Part shown: piece by piece, positions 35,763-43,754 of the stretch
Numbering within the stretch: the stretch's first letter is position 1
Layout: each line of letters opens with the position of its first letter
From: JAEUOS01 sp040382235
Lineage (GTDB): Bacteria > Pseudomonadota > Gammaproteobacteria > Burkholderiales > JAEUOS01
Direction: 5' to 3'
Length of the DNA stretch: 64,000 nt
Assembly: GCA_040382235.1 (NCBI GenBank)
Contig: JBEIFV010000009.1
Location: 11,784 to 75,783, forward strand
Program-made: the position numbers and the translations under genes
Notes under the pieces: model-generated
Told to the model about the DNA's origin: nothing
What the model saw: the letters and a program-made list of their open reading frames with translations, nothing else
Database searches by the model: none

Positions 35763-36908
35763 TCAGACCCGATATTTTTCCAGCACCGCGCGATCAACTT
35801 CAATCCCCAACCCGTGACCCGAGGGAATCGCGACCCAGCCCCCCTGCTGCTCGATCGGCCGGGTAATCAGTTGCTGTCGAAACGGGTGTGAAGAGCGATC
35901 GTATTCGAGCACCGGTTCCTGCGCGAACAGTGAATGATGCGGCACCGGCAGCGCGGCGATCAGCTGCAGCGAGGCCGCCTGGGCAACAGCCGAGCCCCAC
36001 ACATGCGGATTGACCGCCACTCCGTGCGCCTGCGCCAGGGCCACGATGTGGCGCGCCGCGCTGATGCCGCCGCAGGAGCCCAGGTCCGGTTGCGCGACAT
36101 CGACCGCCCCGGCGGCCAACAGTTCGCGAAACCCGTAGAGCGTGTGTTCGTTCTCGCCGCCGGCGATCGGCATGGTCAGCTTGTCGCGCATTTCACAGTA
36201 GCCACGCAGGTCTTCCGGCACCACCGGCTCCTCATACCAGCGCAACCTGTAGTCCGCCAGCGCGCGTCCCAGATGCAAGGCCTCGGCGCGACCGTAGGCG
36301 TGGTTGGTGTCGATCATCAGGGTGATGCCGCGCCCGGCGATGGCGCGGCCGATCGCCTGCATGCAGGCGATGTCGTCGTCCAACCCGTAGCCGAGCTTGA
36401 CCTTCATGAAGCGAAAGCCTGACTCGTGGTGACGGATCGCCTCTTCGGCCAGACGCGCCGCCTCTCCCTGGCCGTGGATGCGGTAAAAGCCGGTGGCGTA
36501 GGGTTCGACACGAGTGCGAAAAGCACCGCCCAGGAGCTTGTAGATCGGCACCCCGTAAGCCTTGCCTGCGATATCCCACAGTGCTATGTCGATTGCGCTG
36601 ATCGCCGCCACCACCGAGCCCTTGCGGCCATAGTCGCGGGTGGCGTGATACATGCGGTGCCACAGCACCTCGGTATCGAGCGCATCGGCTCCCAGCAGCA
36701 GCGGTTTGAGAGCGTATTCGATCGCCGCCGCCGCGATCTCCGGCGGCTCCAGGCCTTGCGCGAAGGCTTCGCCCCAGCCGATCAAGCCGGCATCGGTCTG
36801 CACCTCGACCAGGGTGGCGCTACGTTGCCGCACCCAGCCTTGCGAAAAAGCAAATGGTTCGGCCAGCGCGCTCTTGAGCACATGGATGTTGATACCGGTG
36901 ATCTTCAA
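35763..36908 (-). CDS. Enolase-superfamily dehydratase (mandelate racemase/MLE type)
   Basis: A 381-residue enolase-superfamily enzyme. Catalytic elements: KVK in FMKVKLGYG, metal ligands Asp in DTNHAYG, Glu in YEEPV and Glu in GGENE, and a His in NPHVWGS, the mandelate-racemase type. The start is TTG 36908 because AGAGGAGG lies 7 bases upstream; the open frame further upstream gives poor homology. Probably an acid-sugar dehydratase. It is divergent from the PLP enzyme gene at 37063. Confidence 0.85.
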   Translation of the reverse strand: MKITGINIHVLKSALAEPFAFSQGWVRQRSATLVEVQTDAGLIGWGEAFAQGLEPPEIAAAAIEYALKPLLLGADALDTEVLWHRMYHATRDYGRKGSVVAAISAIDIALWDIAGKAYGVPIYKLLGGAFRTRVEPYATGFYRIHGQGEAARLAEEAIRHHESGFRFMKVKLGYGLDDDIACMQAIGRAIAGRGITLMIDTNHAYGRAEALHLGRALADYRLRWYEEPVVPEDLRGYCEMRDKLTMPIAGGENEHTLYGFRELLAAGAVDVAQPDLGSCGGISAARHIVALAQAHGVAVNPHVWGSAVAQAASLQLIAALPVPHHSLFAQEPVLEYDRSSHPFRQQLITRPIEQQGGWVAIPSGHGLGIEVDRAVLEKYRV

Positions 36909-37062
36909 GTTGGTGCCTCCTCTTGCCTCAAAAATCGCACATTGCGGAATTATGGCCCGCCTGCCGTCTGCAAGCGCGGCGGACTTCGGTATCCTTGAGG
37001 CAACTCTCCGCAAAACCTGTTGCCGGCTCCGAGCAACCCGAACCAACTGACCCGCTCAACCC

Positions 37063-38193
37063 ATGCTGCTCGCAGACATCGAAACCCCGGCCCTGATTCT
37101 CGACGTTCGGAAAATGGACGCCAACATCGCACGCATGCGCAGCCGCATGCAGGCGCTCGGCGTGGCGTTTCGTCCACACCTCAAAACCTGCAAATCGATC
37201 GATGTGGCGCGCCGCATGTTCGATCGCGGCACCGGCGCGATCACCGTATCGACGCTGAAGGAAGCCGAGTATTTTTTCGGCCACGGTTTCACCGACATCC
37301 TGTACGCCGTCGGCATCACGCCGGGCAAGCTCGATCATGTGGCGCAACTGCGCGCGCGCGGCGCCGACCTCAAGATCATTCTCGACAACCAGGAAGCCGC
37401 CGTGGCGGTGGCGACACATGCCGCGCGTATCGGCGCAGCACTGCCAACCCTGATCGAAATCGACAGCGACGACCATCGCGCCGGGGTGAAGCCGGAAGCC
37501 GCGGAACTGCTTGCGATCGGCCGCACGCTGCACGATGCCGACTCGCTGGCCGGGCTCATGACGCACGCCGGCGCCTCGTACGACTGCCGCTCGATCGATG
37601 CGATCAAAGCCATGGCCGAGCAGGAGCGCGCGCGCACCGTGCGCGCTGCGGCACGCCTGACGGAAGCAGGCCTGCCATGCGCCATGGTCAGTGTCGGGTC
37701 GAGCCCCACCGCCACCTACGCCGAACGCCTCGACGGCGTCACCGAGGTACGCGCCGGCGTGTTTGTGTTCTTTGATCTGGTGATGTCCGGCATCGATGTG
37801 TGCGGCATCGATGACATTGCGCTCTCTGTGCTGGCCACCGTGATCGGCCACCAGCGCGAAAAAGGCTGGCTCCTGACCGACGCCGGTTGGATGGCGATGT
37901 CGCGCGACCGCGGCACCTCGGCGCAGCGGCTTGATCAGGGCTATGGGCTGGTGTGCGACGAGGCCGGACAGCCGCTCGAAGGCCTGATCATGAGCGGCGC
38001 CAGCCAGGAGCACGGCGTGGTCTCGCACCGTTCCGGCGAGCCTTCGCGAACGCCGCTGCTGGCGGTCGGCACGCGGCTGCGAATTTTGCCCAACCACGCC
38101 TGCGCGACCGGCGCACAGCATGACCGTTATCAGGTAGTGCACGGTTCGATTGCCGAAGTGAAAGCGACATGGGCACGATTCTCAGGCTGGTAG
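37063..38193 (+). CDS. PLP enzyme of the D-serine dehydratase/D-threonine aldolase family
   Basis: A 376-residue alanine-racemase-fold type III PLP enzyme. PLP lysine in RPHLKTCKS, phosphate-binding SVGSSPTATY, and a zinc-binding HxC motif in PNHACAT. Zinc-dependent members are D-serine dehydratase or D-threonine/3-hydroxyaspartate aldolases; the exact reaction is unclear. It is divergent from the enolase-type gene, separated by 154 bases. The N-terminus ETPALILD is the normal family start. Confidence 0.85.
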   Translation: MLLADIETPALILDVRKMDANIARMRSRMQALGVAFRPHLKTCKSIDVARRMFDRGTGAITVSTLKEAEYFFGHGFTDILYAVGITPGKLDHVAQLRARGADLKIILDNQEAAVAVATHAARIGAALPTLIEIDSDDHRAGVKPEAAELLAIGRTLHDADSLAGLMTHAGASYDCRSIDAIKAMAEQERARTVRAAARLTEAGLPCAMVSVGSSPTATYAERLDGVTEVRAGVFVFFDLVMSGIDVCGIDDIALSVLATVIGHQREKGWLLTDAGWMAMSRDRGTSAQRLDQGYGLVCDEAGQPLEGLIMSGASQEHGVVSHRSGEPSRTPLLAVGTRLRILPNHACATGAQHDRYQVVHGSIAEVKATWARFSGW

Positions 38194-38433
38194 CCCCAAA
38201 AACACGGGCAGCAGGCTCCGGATAAGCACCTCGCACGGCGCATTTTCACCGCCACTTGGCATGCAGTGGCGCACAGCACAATCTCCCGTATAGTGCATCG
38301 CTGCCACGAAAGTGGAAGACAGCATACCGTCACCGGTCCTTCGCGCCAAACCACTCGCTTGGCATGAACCCTGCGCTTTTTTGCATAGAGGCAATGGTGT
38401 TCAACGCCCCCAAACCCCGACAAGGAGTGTTGC

Positions 38434-39051
38434 TTGAATCTCGTCGACCTGCTCGGCTGGACCGCTGGTTCCCTGGTACTGGCCTCGTTCTATCTCAAGA
38501 CCATGATCCCCTTGCGCACGGTGGCCATCGTGAGCAACGTCACTTTTGCCGGCTACGGATTGCTGGCAGGCGCCACACCGATCCTGGTGCTGCATTGCCT
38601 GCTGTTGCCGCTCAACATATTGCGCCTGTACCAGATGCGCACCCTGATCAGGCGAGTCAAGCGCGCCTCGCGCGGCAATCTTTCGATGGACATGATGGTG
38701 CCCTACATGAACGTTCGCACCGTCGCGGCCGGTACCGAGTTGTTCGGCAAGGGCGACTACGCCGAGGAGGTGTACCTGATCATGAGGGGGCGGGTGCGAA
38801 TCGTCGGTGCCGGTGCGATCGTCAAGCCGGGCCAGTTGATCGGCGAAATGGGCCTGTTTTCCCCGGGGCAGAAACGTACCGACGCGGCGCTGTGCGAGAC
38901 CGAGGTGGAACTCGCCTCGGTGACGGAAGACCGCATCTGGGAGCTTTTCTATCAGAACCCCGAATTCGGCGCCTACCTGTTGCGCATCGTGGTCCAGCGC
39001 GCCACCGGCGGCCCGATCACAGTCTCCGGGCCGGTATCCGAAATGCAGTGA
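38434..39051 (+). CDS. Membrane protein with C-terminal cyclic nucleotide-binding domain
   Basis: A 205-residue protein: three N-terminal hydrophobic segments (about 5-70), then a cyclic-nucleotide-binding fold (about 90-180) with LFGKGDYAEEVYLIMRGRVRIV, GQLIGEMGLFS and TDAALCETEVELASV. The classical phosphate-binding Arg of CNMP sites is not evident. The start TTG 38434 follows AAGGAG by 7 bases. A terminator follows 16 bases after the stop. It has a small domain similar to the PQ-loop/inner-membrane sensors; function unknown. Confidence 0.72.
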   Translation: MNLVDLLGWTAGSLVLASFYLKTMIPLRTVAIVSNVTFAGYGLLAGATPILVLHCLLLPLNILRLYQMRTLIRRVKRASRGNLSMDMMVPYMNVRTVAAGTELFGKGDYAEEVYLIMRGRVRIVGAGAIVKPGQLIGEMGLFSPGQKRTDAALCETEVELASVTEDRIWELFYQNPEFGAYLLRIVVQRATGGPITVSGPVSEMQ

Positions 39052-39067
39052 GTACCGGCCGAGTATG

Positions 39068-39095
39068 AAAAAAGCGCCTCGTGAGGCGCTTTTTT
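39068..39095. terminator. Bidirectional rho-independent terminator
   Basis: AAAAAAGCGCCTC and GAGGCGCTTTTTT are perfect 13-base arms around GT. The A-run and T-run flanks make it usable from both sides. It sits between convergent genes (stop 39051 and stop 39119). Confidence 0.93.
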
Positions 39096-39118
39096 CTGCC
39101 CGACTATCGCGAACCCGG

Positions 39119-40249
39119 CTAGAAACGCAGTCCGACGTTGACCATGATCTGGTCGTTCTTGACCTGCGAGCGGCCCACATCGGTGCTCAGCACGACGCCT
39201 CCGTACAGCGCGCCACTGCTGCGAAAGTTGAGGCCTGCGCGCACCTGCCAGGCATCGCGGTCGTTGGCCGCGGTTTGCCCCGCAACCGCGGCCTGGTTCG
39301 GCCGCTGCAGATCGTTGATGTAGACCAACCCGGCGAAGGGCACCACGTTGCCGGCGTTGTAAGCCGCCTGCGCGCCCAGCCGTGCCTGGGTGGTGTTGGT
39401 GGTCGAGCCGCTGACAGCGGTGCCGTTGGAGAAGGTGAACGCGCTGAACTTGTTTTCCACATTCAGCAGGCTGCCCTTGCCGGTGAAGATCCAGCGCCCC
39501 ATCACGTGGTTGTAGGACAAGCCGATTGTGGCCATGGTGCGCTTGGCCTTGTTCGACCCGGTAATGCCGCCGGCGATGCTGTTGTCGGTGGAGGTCAGCT
39601 TGGTGTCTCCGAACCCGAGCGAGGCGTCCAGCAGCCAGGCGTTGTTGATGCGCCAGCCCAGGTAGGGGGCTACGGTATTGCCATTGCCGCTGATGTTGCC
39701 GCCATTGAACGCGGTGCTGACACGGGTGCGCTCGTCGGTCAGCGCCAGCCCGACTACCACGTTGTTGCCGATGATGTAGTCAATGCCGCCCAGTACAAGA
39801 GTCGCGTCGCCGCCTGATTGCAGGGGCTGGAACGAATAACCGACGTTGACCTGCGACAGCGCGGCCCAGGCGTTCCAGCGGCTGCCACCGGCCGCCGCCG
39901 CCTGACCGGTTTCGCCGGAAAGCGCGGTGCGCTGGATGCCGGCATTCGCGGTGGGCGTGGCGCTGCCACCAAATGCGCCAGCGACTACGTTGCCGATGGT
40001 GGCACCGATGCTGGTGATCGCGCCGGTAAGCGTGGCTTCAGTGGTCCCGGGTTGCGACACGCCGGGTACGGGCTTGCAGCTTTCGTTGGCGTAAATCACC
40101 GTACCGTCAGGACAGGTCTTCATCGAAGGTTGCATCGGCGGCGGAGCAAGGATGCCGGCGTGCGCGATGCCCACGACCGCGAATAAAGTGCTGCAAATCG
40201 TCGCGCGCGAACCTGCGCGACGAAAAAATTCCGTAAATGAAGCTTTCAC
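39119..40249 (-). CDS. Secreted outer-membrane beta-barrel (autotransporter-like) protein
   Basis: A 376-residue protein with a signal peptide (ending near GIAHAG, about 29), a Gly/Thr-rich passenger-like region (to about 115) with CPDGTVIYANESC, and a C-terminal barrel with alternating hydrophobic strands (WNAWAALSQVNVGYSF, SYNHVMGRWIFTG, VPFAGLVYINDLQRP). It ends in GLRF; a terminal Phe is an outer-membrane insertion signal. GTG 40249 is chosen as start because AGGGGGTAAC precedes it. No N-terminal lipobox. Function unknown. Confidence 0.75.
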   Translation of the reverse strand: MKASFTEFFRRAGSRATICSTLFAVVGIAHAGILAPPPMQPSMKTCPDGTVIYANESCKPVPGVSQPGTTEATLTGAITSIGATIGNVVAGAFGGSATPTANAGIQRTALSGETGQAAAAGGSRWNAWAALSQVNVGYSFQPLQSGGDATLVLGGIDYIIGNNVVVGLALTDERTRVSTAFNGGNISGNGNTVAPYLGWRINNAWLLDASLGFGDTKLTSTDNSIAGGITGSNKAKRTMATIGLSYNHVMGRWIFTGKGSLLNVENKFSAFTFSNGTAVSGSTTNTTQARLGAQAAYNAGNVVPFAGLVYINDLQRPNQAAVAGQTAANDRDAWQVRAGLNFRSSGALYGGVVLSTDVGRSQVKNDQIMVNVGLRF

Positions 40250-40320
40250 CGTTACCCCCTGACAAATCAATAACCCAAAGTATCGCAGATCCCCTGCGCA
40301 TTGATATCGCGATCAACGCC

Positions 40321-41208
40321 TCAAGGCCGCAACACCCAATGCCGCAACATCTGCCACCAGTCAGCGAGCGGCTGGATGAAGGCCCTGCCCCACGAATCGG
40401 TCGAAGGAATGCCGTCGATTCCCGTCGGGGCAAAATTCCCGGAAGCGGGCGCCTCGAACGTGCCGAACAGACGATCCCAAAGTGGCAACAGATTGGAGAA
40501 GTTGCGGTCGTAGCGCTTGCGCTCACGGGCATGATGCACGCGGTGGAATTGCGGGCCCACCAGCCAACTCGTAGCCCGGCCCATTTCAAGCCTTACGTTC
40601 ATGTGCGAAAAGGCCTGAACCGCATGGATCGCCAGATACACCGCGACCGAGTAGGAATCAAGCCCCAGGAGCCATGTCAATGGAACCGTCACCACCAGTT
40701 GCAAATAGAAAATATTGAGCCAGTGCGCACGTGCACTAGCGGCGGCATTCATGTGACGTTCGACATGGTGGAATTGATGCAAGACCCACAGCACGGGTAC
40801 GGCATGCTGCATGCGATGCGCCCAATAGCTCAGGAAGTCGTAGACCAGGAGCACCAGCATCAATCTGCCCAACTCTCCAAACACGCCTTGCGGCGCCGGC
40901 AGGCGTAGCTGCCCCGCGTAAATCGAGGCCAGCCAGGTCACGAATTCGCCCCAGGCAGTCCACGACAGGACGATGCCGATCGCCAGCACCAAGGCATGCC
41001 AGGCCATGTTGAAAAACCAGGGCCGCCAGGGTTGATACGGTTCCAGCGGAAACAGCCGCTCTATCGCGGTCAGCAAAACGGTGAGCAGCATTAATGGCCA
41101 GTAAAGACCCCAAACGCCAACCACCAGTTGATAAGCGCGTGCATCGAGTTGCTGCAGAAACGCAGGTTCGAACACTGCAAAAACTCGATGGGATGACGCC
41201 CGGATCAA
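40321..41208 (-). CDS. Sterol desaturase-family membrane protein
   Basis: A 295-residue integral membrane di-iron enzyme-like protein. His boxes: HRMQH, HQFHHVERH and GPQFHRVHHARE, the fatty-acid/sterol desaturase-hydroxylase pattern. Several transmembrane helices in the first 140 residues. TTG 41206-41208 start overlaps the stop of the TauD gene (TTGA), so the genes are coupled. Substrate unknown; other bacterial members act on carotenoids or alkyl chains. Confidence 0.85.
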   Translation of the reverse strand: MIRASSHRVFAVFEPAFLQQLDARAYQLVVGVWGLYWPLMLLTVLLTAIERLFPLEPYQPWRPWFFNMAWHALVLAIGIVLSWTAWGEFVTWLASIYAGQLRLPAPQGVFGELGRLMLVLLVYDFLSYWAHRMQHAVPVLWVLHQFHHVERHMNAAASARAHWLNIFYLQLVVTVPLTWLLGLDSYSVAVYLAIHAVQAFSHMNVRLEMGRATSWLVGPQFHRVHHARERKRYDRNFSNLLPLWDRLFGTFEAPASGNFAPTGIDGIPSTDSWGRAFIQPLADWWQMLRHWVLRP

Positions 41209-42092
41209 ACCGGCCGATCGCCCGCCACGGTCACGCGGTTGCCGCTACGCGTATGCGGCCAGTAATCCCACATGGCGCGGTGCTGCACGCAGCGGTTGTC
41301 CCAGAACGCGATCGAATTGGCGCGCCAGCGGAAGCGGCACTGGAAAATCGGGTTTTCCATGTGCTCGTAGAGGTAGCGCAGGATGCCGTCGCTCTCGTCC
41401 CCCGGCACGCCGTTCAAGCGACGGGTGAAGCCGCGGTTCACATACAAGGCCTTGCGGCCGGTCACCGGATGGGTGCGCACCACCGGATGTTCCGCACGCG
41501 GATACTCCGCCTTGTCGACGATGCCGAAGTTGGCATAGGTACCGCGATACACATGCTCGCTTTCGTGCATGGCGGTCATGCCATCGAGGTAGGCCTTCAT
41601 GCGTTCCGACAAGGCCTCGTAGGCTGCAATCATGCTGGCGAACAGGGTGTCGCCGCCCTTGGGGGGGCAGGTCTTGATGTAGAGGATGCTGCCCATCGGC
41701 GGCTCCGTCTCGCAGCTGACATCGGTATGCCAGCCCTCGCCATTGGCGCGCGGCGAATCGCGATCGGCATGGATGATCATCATCTCCGGCATGCCGGGTT
41801 CGTGCGGCGCCGCCGGGTGCACATGCAGGCCGCCGAACAGGCGGCCGAAGGCCAGGTGTTGCTCCTTTGTGATGTGCTGGTCGCGAAAGAAGATCACCGA
41901 ATTCTCGGCCAGCGCGCGCTGCACTTCGTCAAGCTTTTGGCCGGCAAGCGGCTGGCTCAAATCGATGCCGTCGATCTCGGCGCCGATGATCGGCGTGAGC
42001 TTGTCGACGACGATGGTTTCATAGGGTCGGCTCTGGTCCGGGTTGTGGCGATAACGCGGACCCTGGTTGCCCTTGAGTTGGCTTGATTGCAT
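41205..42092 (-). CDS. TauD/TfdA-family 2-oxoglutarate-dependent dioxygenase
   Basis: A 295-residue Fe(II)/2-oxoglutarate oxygenase. Ligands: WHTDVS (HxD) and the distal His in CVQHRAMWDYWPHTR, with the Arg that binds 2-oxoglutarate downstream. It is encoded between TctC (42116-43099) and the sterol desaturase-like gene, 23 bases from the TctC stop. A natural guess is hydroxylation of the compound the TctC receptor brings in. It may prefer taurine/sulfonate or aryloxyacid-type ligands; not determined. Confidence 0.9.
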   Translation of the reverse strand: MQSSQLKGNQGPRYRHNPDQSRPYETIVVDKLTPIIGAEIDGIDLSQPLAGQKLDEVQRALAENSVIFFRDQHITKEQHLAFGRLFGGLHVHPAAPHEPGMPEMMIIHADRDSPRANGEGWHTDVSCETEPPMGSILYIKTCPPKGGDTLFASMIAAYEALSERMKAYLDGMTAMHESEHVYRGTYANFGIVDKAEYPRAEHPVVRTHPVTGRKALYVNRGFTRRLNGVPGDESDGILRYLYEHMENPIFQCRFRWRANSIAFWDNRCVQHRAMWDYWPHTRSGNRVTVAGDRPV

Positions 42093-42115
42093 GGTGGTCT
42101 CCTTGAATGCCGGGC

Positions 42116-43099
42116 TTAGTCCAGCTTGATATTGGCGCTCTTGATGATCTTGCCCCAGCGTTCGATCTCGGCGCGGGTGAAGGCGGCGAATTCCTCGGGC
42201 GTGGAGGTGATCGGCCTCCCGCCCAGGCCATCGAAGCGCGCCAGCACCTGGGGATCATTGCAAGCGGTGACGATGTCGCGCTGGATGCGCCGCACCAGCT
42301 CGCGCGGCGTGCCCTTGGGTGCGTAAAAGCCGGTCCAGGTGGAAATCAGGAAATCCGGCAAGCCGGCCTCGACCGCCGAAGGCACCTGGGTCAGCTTGGC
42401 GTCACGCGTGGCGGTGGTCACGGCCAGGCCGCGCATCCTGCCGCCGTCGATCTGCAGGCGGCCGTTGGTGGTGTCGATGGTCATGAAGGTCAGGCGCCCT
42501 GAAAGCAGGTCGGGAAATGCCTGAGGATTGCTCTTGTAGCCGATGTGCAGCGCATCGACCCCGGCCAGTTGGCGGTACATCTCGGAGGCGATGCGTGCAG
42601 GCAGCGAGCCGGCGCCGAAGTTGTGGCGGCCAGGCTCGGCCTTGAGCAGCGCGGTCAGCTCGCCAAGCGTCTTCAGAGGCGAGTCGGCGGGCACCAGCAC
42701 AACAAACGGCAGGCGGCCGAATTGCGAGACCGGCTCGAAATCGTCGAGCGGGTGATACGGCAGCTTGTCATAAAGCGAAGGATTGACCGCATGCGTCATT
42801 GCCGAAGTGAGGAACAGGGTCTGGCCATCGGGCCTGGCACGCGCCGCGGCTTCGGCCGCGGGCAAGCCGTTGCCGCCGCCCTTGTTGTCGATCACCACCG
42901 GCTGGCCCCACATCTGCGCAAGTTTCTCGGCGATGATGCGCCCGGTGATGTCGGTGGCGGCACCGGCCGGAAACGGAACGATGAAAGTGACGCGCCCGGG
43001 GGGCCATGTTTGCGAGCGCGCCACCTGCGGCGCGGCTGCGAGCGTGGTCATGGCGGCGATGGCGTTGACGAAACTGCGGCGCTTTAACTGTACCTGCAT
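42116..43099 (-). CDS. Bug/TctC-family periplasmic substrate-binding protein
   Basis: A 327-residue receptor. The N-terminus MQVQLKRRSFVNAIAAMTTLAAAPQVARSQ is a Tat-like or Sec signal with RR. Family motifs: TFIVPFPAGAATDITGR, VVIDNKGGGNGLPAA, PDGQTLFLTS. Upstream on the same strand as TauD and the sterol desaturase, so a small uptake-plus-oxidation cluster is likely. Confidence 0.9.
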   Translation of the reverse strand: MQVQLKRRSFVNAIAAMTTLAAAPQVARSQTWPPGRVTFIVPFPAGAATDITGRIIAEKLAQMWGQPVVIDNKGGGNGLPAAEAAARARPDGQTLFLTSAMTHAVNPSLYDKLPYHPLDDFEPVSQFGRLPFVVLVPADSPLKTLGELTALLKAEPGRHNFGAGSLPARIASEMYRQLAGVDALHIGYKSNPQAFPDLLSGRLTFMTIDTTNGRLQIDGGRMRGLAVTTATRDAKLTQVPSAVEAGLPDFLISTWTGFYAPKGTPRELVRRIQRDIVTACNDPQVLARFDGLGGRPITSTPEEFAAFTRAEIERWGKIIKSANIKLD

Positions 43100-43268
43100 G
43101 AGAACCTCATTCCAGACCGATGTTGCGCCCGGCAATTCCTTCAGAAAAGACCAAGCGTGGCACCAAAGCGCGACACATGGCTTGTCGGCAATAAACCAGC
43201 GATTCTAAACGTTCGGATCGTGCCGATGCTTTTCCTCAAAACCGTGCCGAGCTTCGCCTACCCTGCCT

Positions 43269-43613
43269 TTATGAAGCGGCCTTGCAGCCGGAAAACGTGA
43301 TGGTCGGGCCATCGTTGAGCGTGGCATCGGCATTCGGCTGCGCGCCCAAGTCGAGCACGGCGCTGCCGTTGGAAAAGCGCCGACCAGGCACGTTGGCGAC
43401 GCGGTCGAGGCGAAACTCGCGCTCCGGCAAGATAACCCAGGCCTCACCGGTGGCAAGAAAGCGCAGATAAAAGCCGCGATTGGCGTCGCATCGATACTGC
43501 GTGGCGTTTTGCGGCACCACCACACGCCCCTCTTCGGTGCCGAAAGGCCATAGCTTGACTCCGCCGCATCCAGCCAGACCCAGGGCCGCACAGGCGGGTA
43601 ACAGCAAACGCAT
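43269..43613 (-). CDS. MliC-like lysozyme inhibitor lipoprotein
   Basis: A 114-residue lipoprotein: signal MRLLLPACAALGLAGC with a lipobox LAGC (Cys16), then a MliC-type beta domain (YRCDANRGFYLRFLATGEAWVILPEREFRLDRV...FSNGSAVL). MliC proteins inhibit C-type lysozyme in the envelope. The frame extends far upstream; the ATG at 43613 is chosen because of the signal peptide. Convergent spacing to the next gene is small. Confidence 0.78.
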   Translation of the reverse strand: MRLLLPACAALGLAGCGGVKLWPFGTEEGRVVVPQNATQYRCDANRGFYLRFLATGEAWVILPEREFRLDRVANVPGRRFSNGSAVLDLGAQPNADATLNDGPTITFSGCKAAS

Positions 43614-43754
43614 GGTCAAACGCAGGGGGTTCAAAATCGAGCCTCGAAGTAACGTGGTCCCGAATGCTGCCACAACCCCGCGTAGCGTGCGCACACAGGC
43701 AGGCGCTAAACTCCTGCCCCTTATGCCGCACTGTCGCGGCAAACCACGGTTTGT

